From positions 1-5,574 of the forward strand of contig CAMVLN010000101.1 in NCBI GenBank assembly GCA_947168325.1: a stretch of DNA of 5,574 nt. The letters run 5' to 3'. Within the stretch, counting starts at the first letter, position 1. Every line of letters begins with the position of its first letter. Shown here in pieces: positions 5,276-5,574 of this stretch. The stretch is from an uncultured Elusimicrobia bacterium (GTDB lineage: Bacteria; Elusimicrobiota; Endomicrobiia; Endomicrobiales; Endomicrobiaceae). The translations under genes were made by a program, and so were the position numbers. The notes below the pieces were generated by a model that saw only the letters and a program-made list of their open reading frames with translations, had not been told where the DNA came from and did not search any database.

Positions 5276-5574
5276 ATTTAATAACAATGTTAACTTTGAA
5301 AACGAAGAAATTTTAATAGTAGGAACTTTTCCTGCAAGAGAAGAACTTTGGGATTTTGAGTTTTTTTATTCAAGTAAAAAGAACAAATTATGGGATATAT
5401 TACAAGAAATTTTTAATGAAAATTTCAAGTTTAAGGAAGAACAAGAAGCTGTTAAAGAAAGAAAAAAATTTTTAAAAGATAAAAATCTTGCAATGATTGA
5501 TATAATTGAAGAATGTGTAAGAACAAAACAAAAACCAAGCAGTGATAATAATTTAAAAATAATAGCTTTAAGAG
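5259..5574 (+). CDS. Uracil-DNA glycosylase superfamily protein (partial, 3' end beyond window)
   Basis: An open frame begins inside the end of the DUF2779 gene and is cut by the right edge after 105 codons. It shows the superfamily's first motif as ILIVGTFP (18-25), then FFYSSKKNKLWDIL (35-48). These correspond to the G(S/T)FP and YY..p.N.FW blocks of the hypoxanthine/mismatch glycosylase-like branch. The Asn at residue 42 aligns with the Asn thought catalytic in family 6 enzymes. LAMIDIIEEC and the SSDNNLK segment (78-100) are also typical. The role would be base excision of deaminated DNA bases. ATG 5259 is preferred because family members begin about 20 residues before the GTFP motif; ATG 5250 in the same frame is possible. 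Neither has a clear Shine-Dalgarno site, so coupling to the upstream gene is likely. Confidence 0.8.
   Translation, partial: MVEFHKFNNNVNFENEEILIVGTFPAREELWDFEFFYSSKKNKLWDILQEIFNENFKFKEEQEAVKERKKFLKDKNLAMIDIIEECVRTKQKPSSDNNLKIIALR

Overview
The window is strongly AT-rich DNA from a bacterium that uses the standard code. UGG encodes Trp in the intact genes, and those genes end in TAG or TAA. A decaying, transposase-scarred left third (1-1541) sits next to an intact, tightly packed gene cluster (1614 to the right edge), all on the + strand. Low GC, AGA-rich arginine use and eroded insertion-sequence genes suggest a small-genome or host-associated lineage. Elusimicrobiota (Endomicrobium-like), Brachyspira-like or low-GC Firmicutes-like sources are all possible, and the sequence alone does not decide between them.

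Left region: 1-374 holds the C-terminal half of a broken DDE (integrase-core) transposase. 375-708 is T-rich with no credible gene and contains short tandem duplications and weak dyads. 709-1059 is purine-rich and probably the eroded N-terminal part of a second transposase. The catalytic domain of that second copy is clearly recognisable at 1060-1513 despite a frameshift and many stops. The two relics share motif order and the same spacing from the catalytic Glu to the C-terminal motif, so they belong to the same broad family.

Right region: a good sigma-70-type promoter (1542-1570) just beyond the second relic, followed by a strong Shine-Dalgarno site, leads into four collinear genes. They are a PIN-PhoH protein (PhoH2/YlaK type), a PHP-domain phosphoesterase of the YciV/RNase AM type, a DUF2779 protein, and the start of a uracil-DNA-glycosylase-superfamily gene cut by the window edge. 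In the DUF2779 protein a Cas4-like PD-(D/E)XK Fe-S nuclease module is fused to a DEDDy exonuclease module. Junctions are 0 bp, 17 bp and a 17-bp overlap, so one transcript is likely.

All four products are predicted to act on nucleic acids or nucleotides: RNA unwinding and cleavage, 5'-end or nucleotide phosphoester hydrolysis, DNA resection, and base excision. That makes a nucleic-acid processing or repair operon a reasonable inference. There is no CRISPR array, no recognisable toxin-antitoxin partner and no complete mobile element here.
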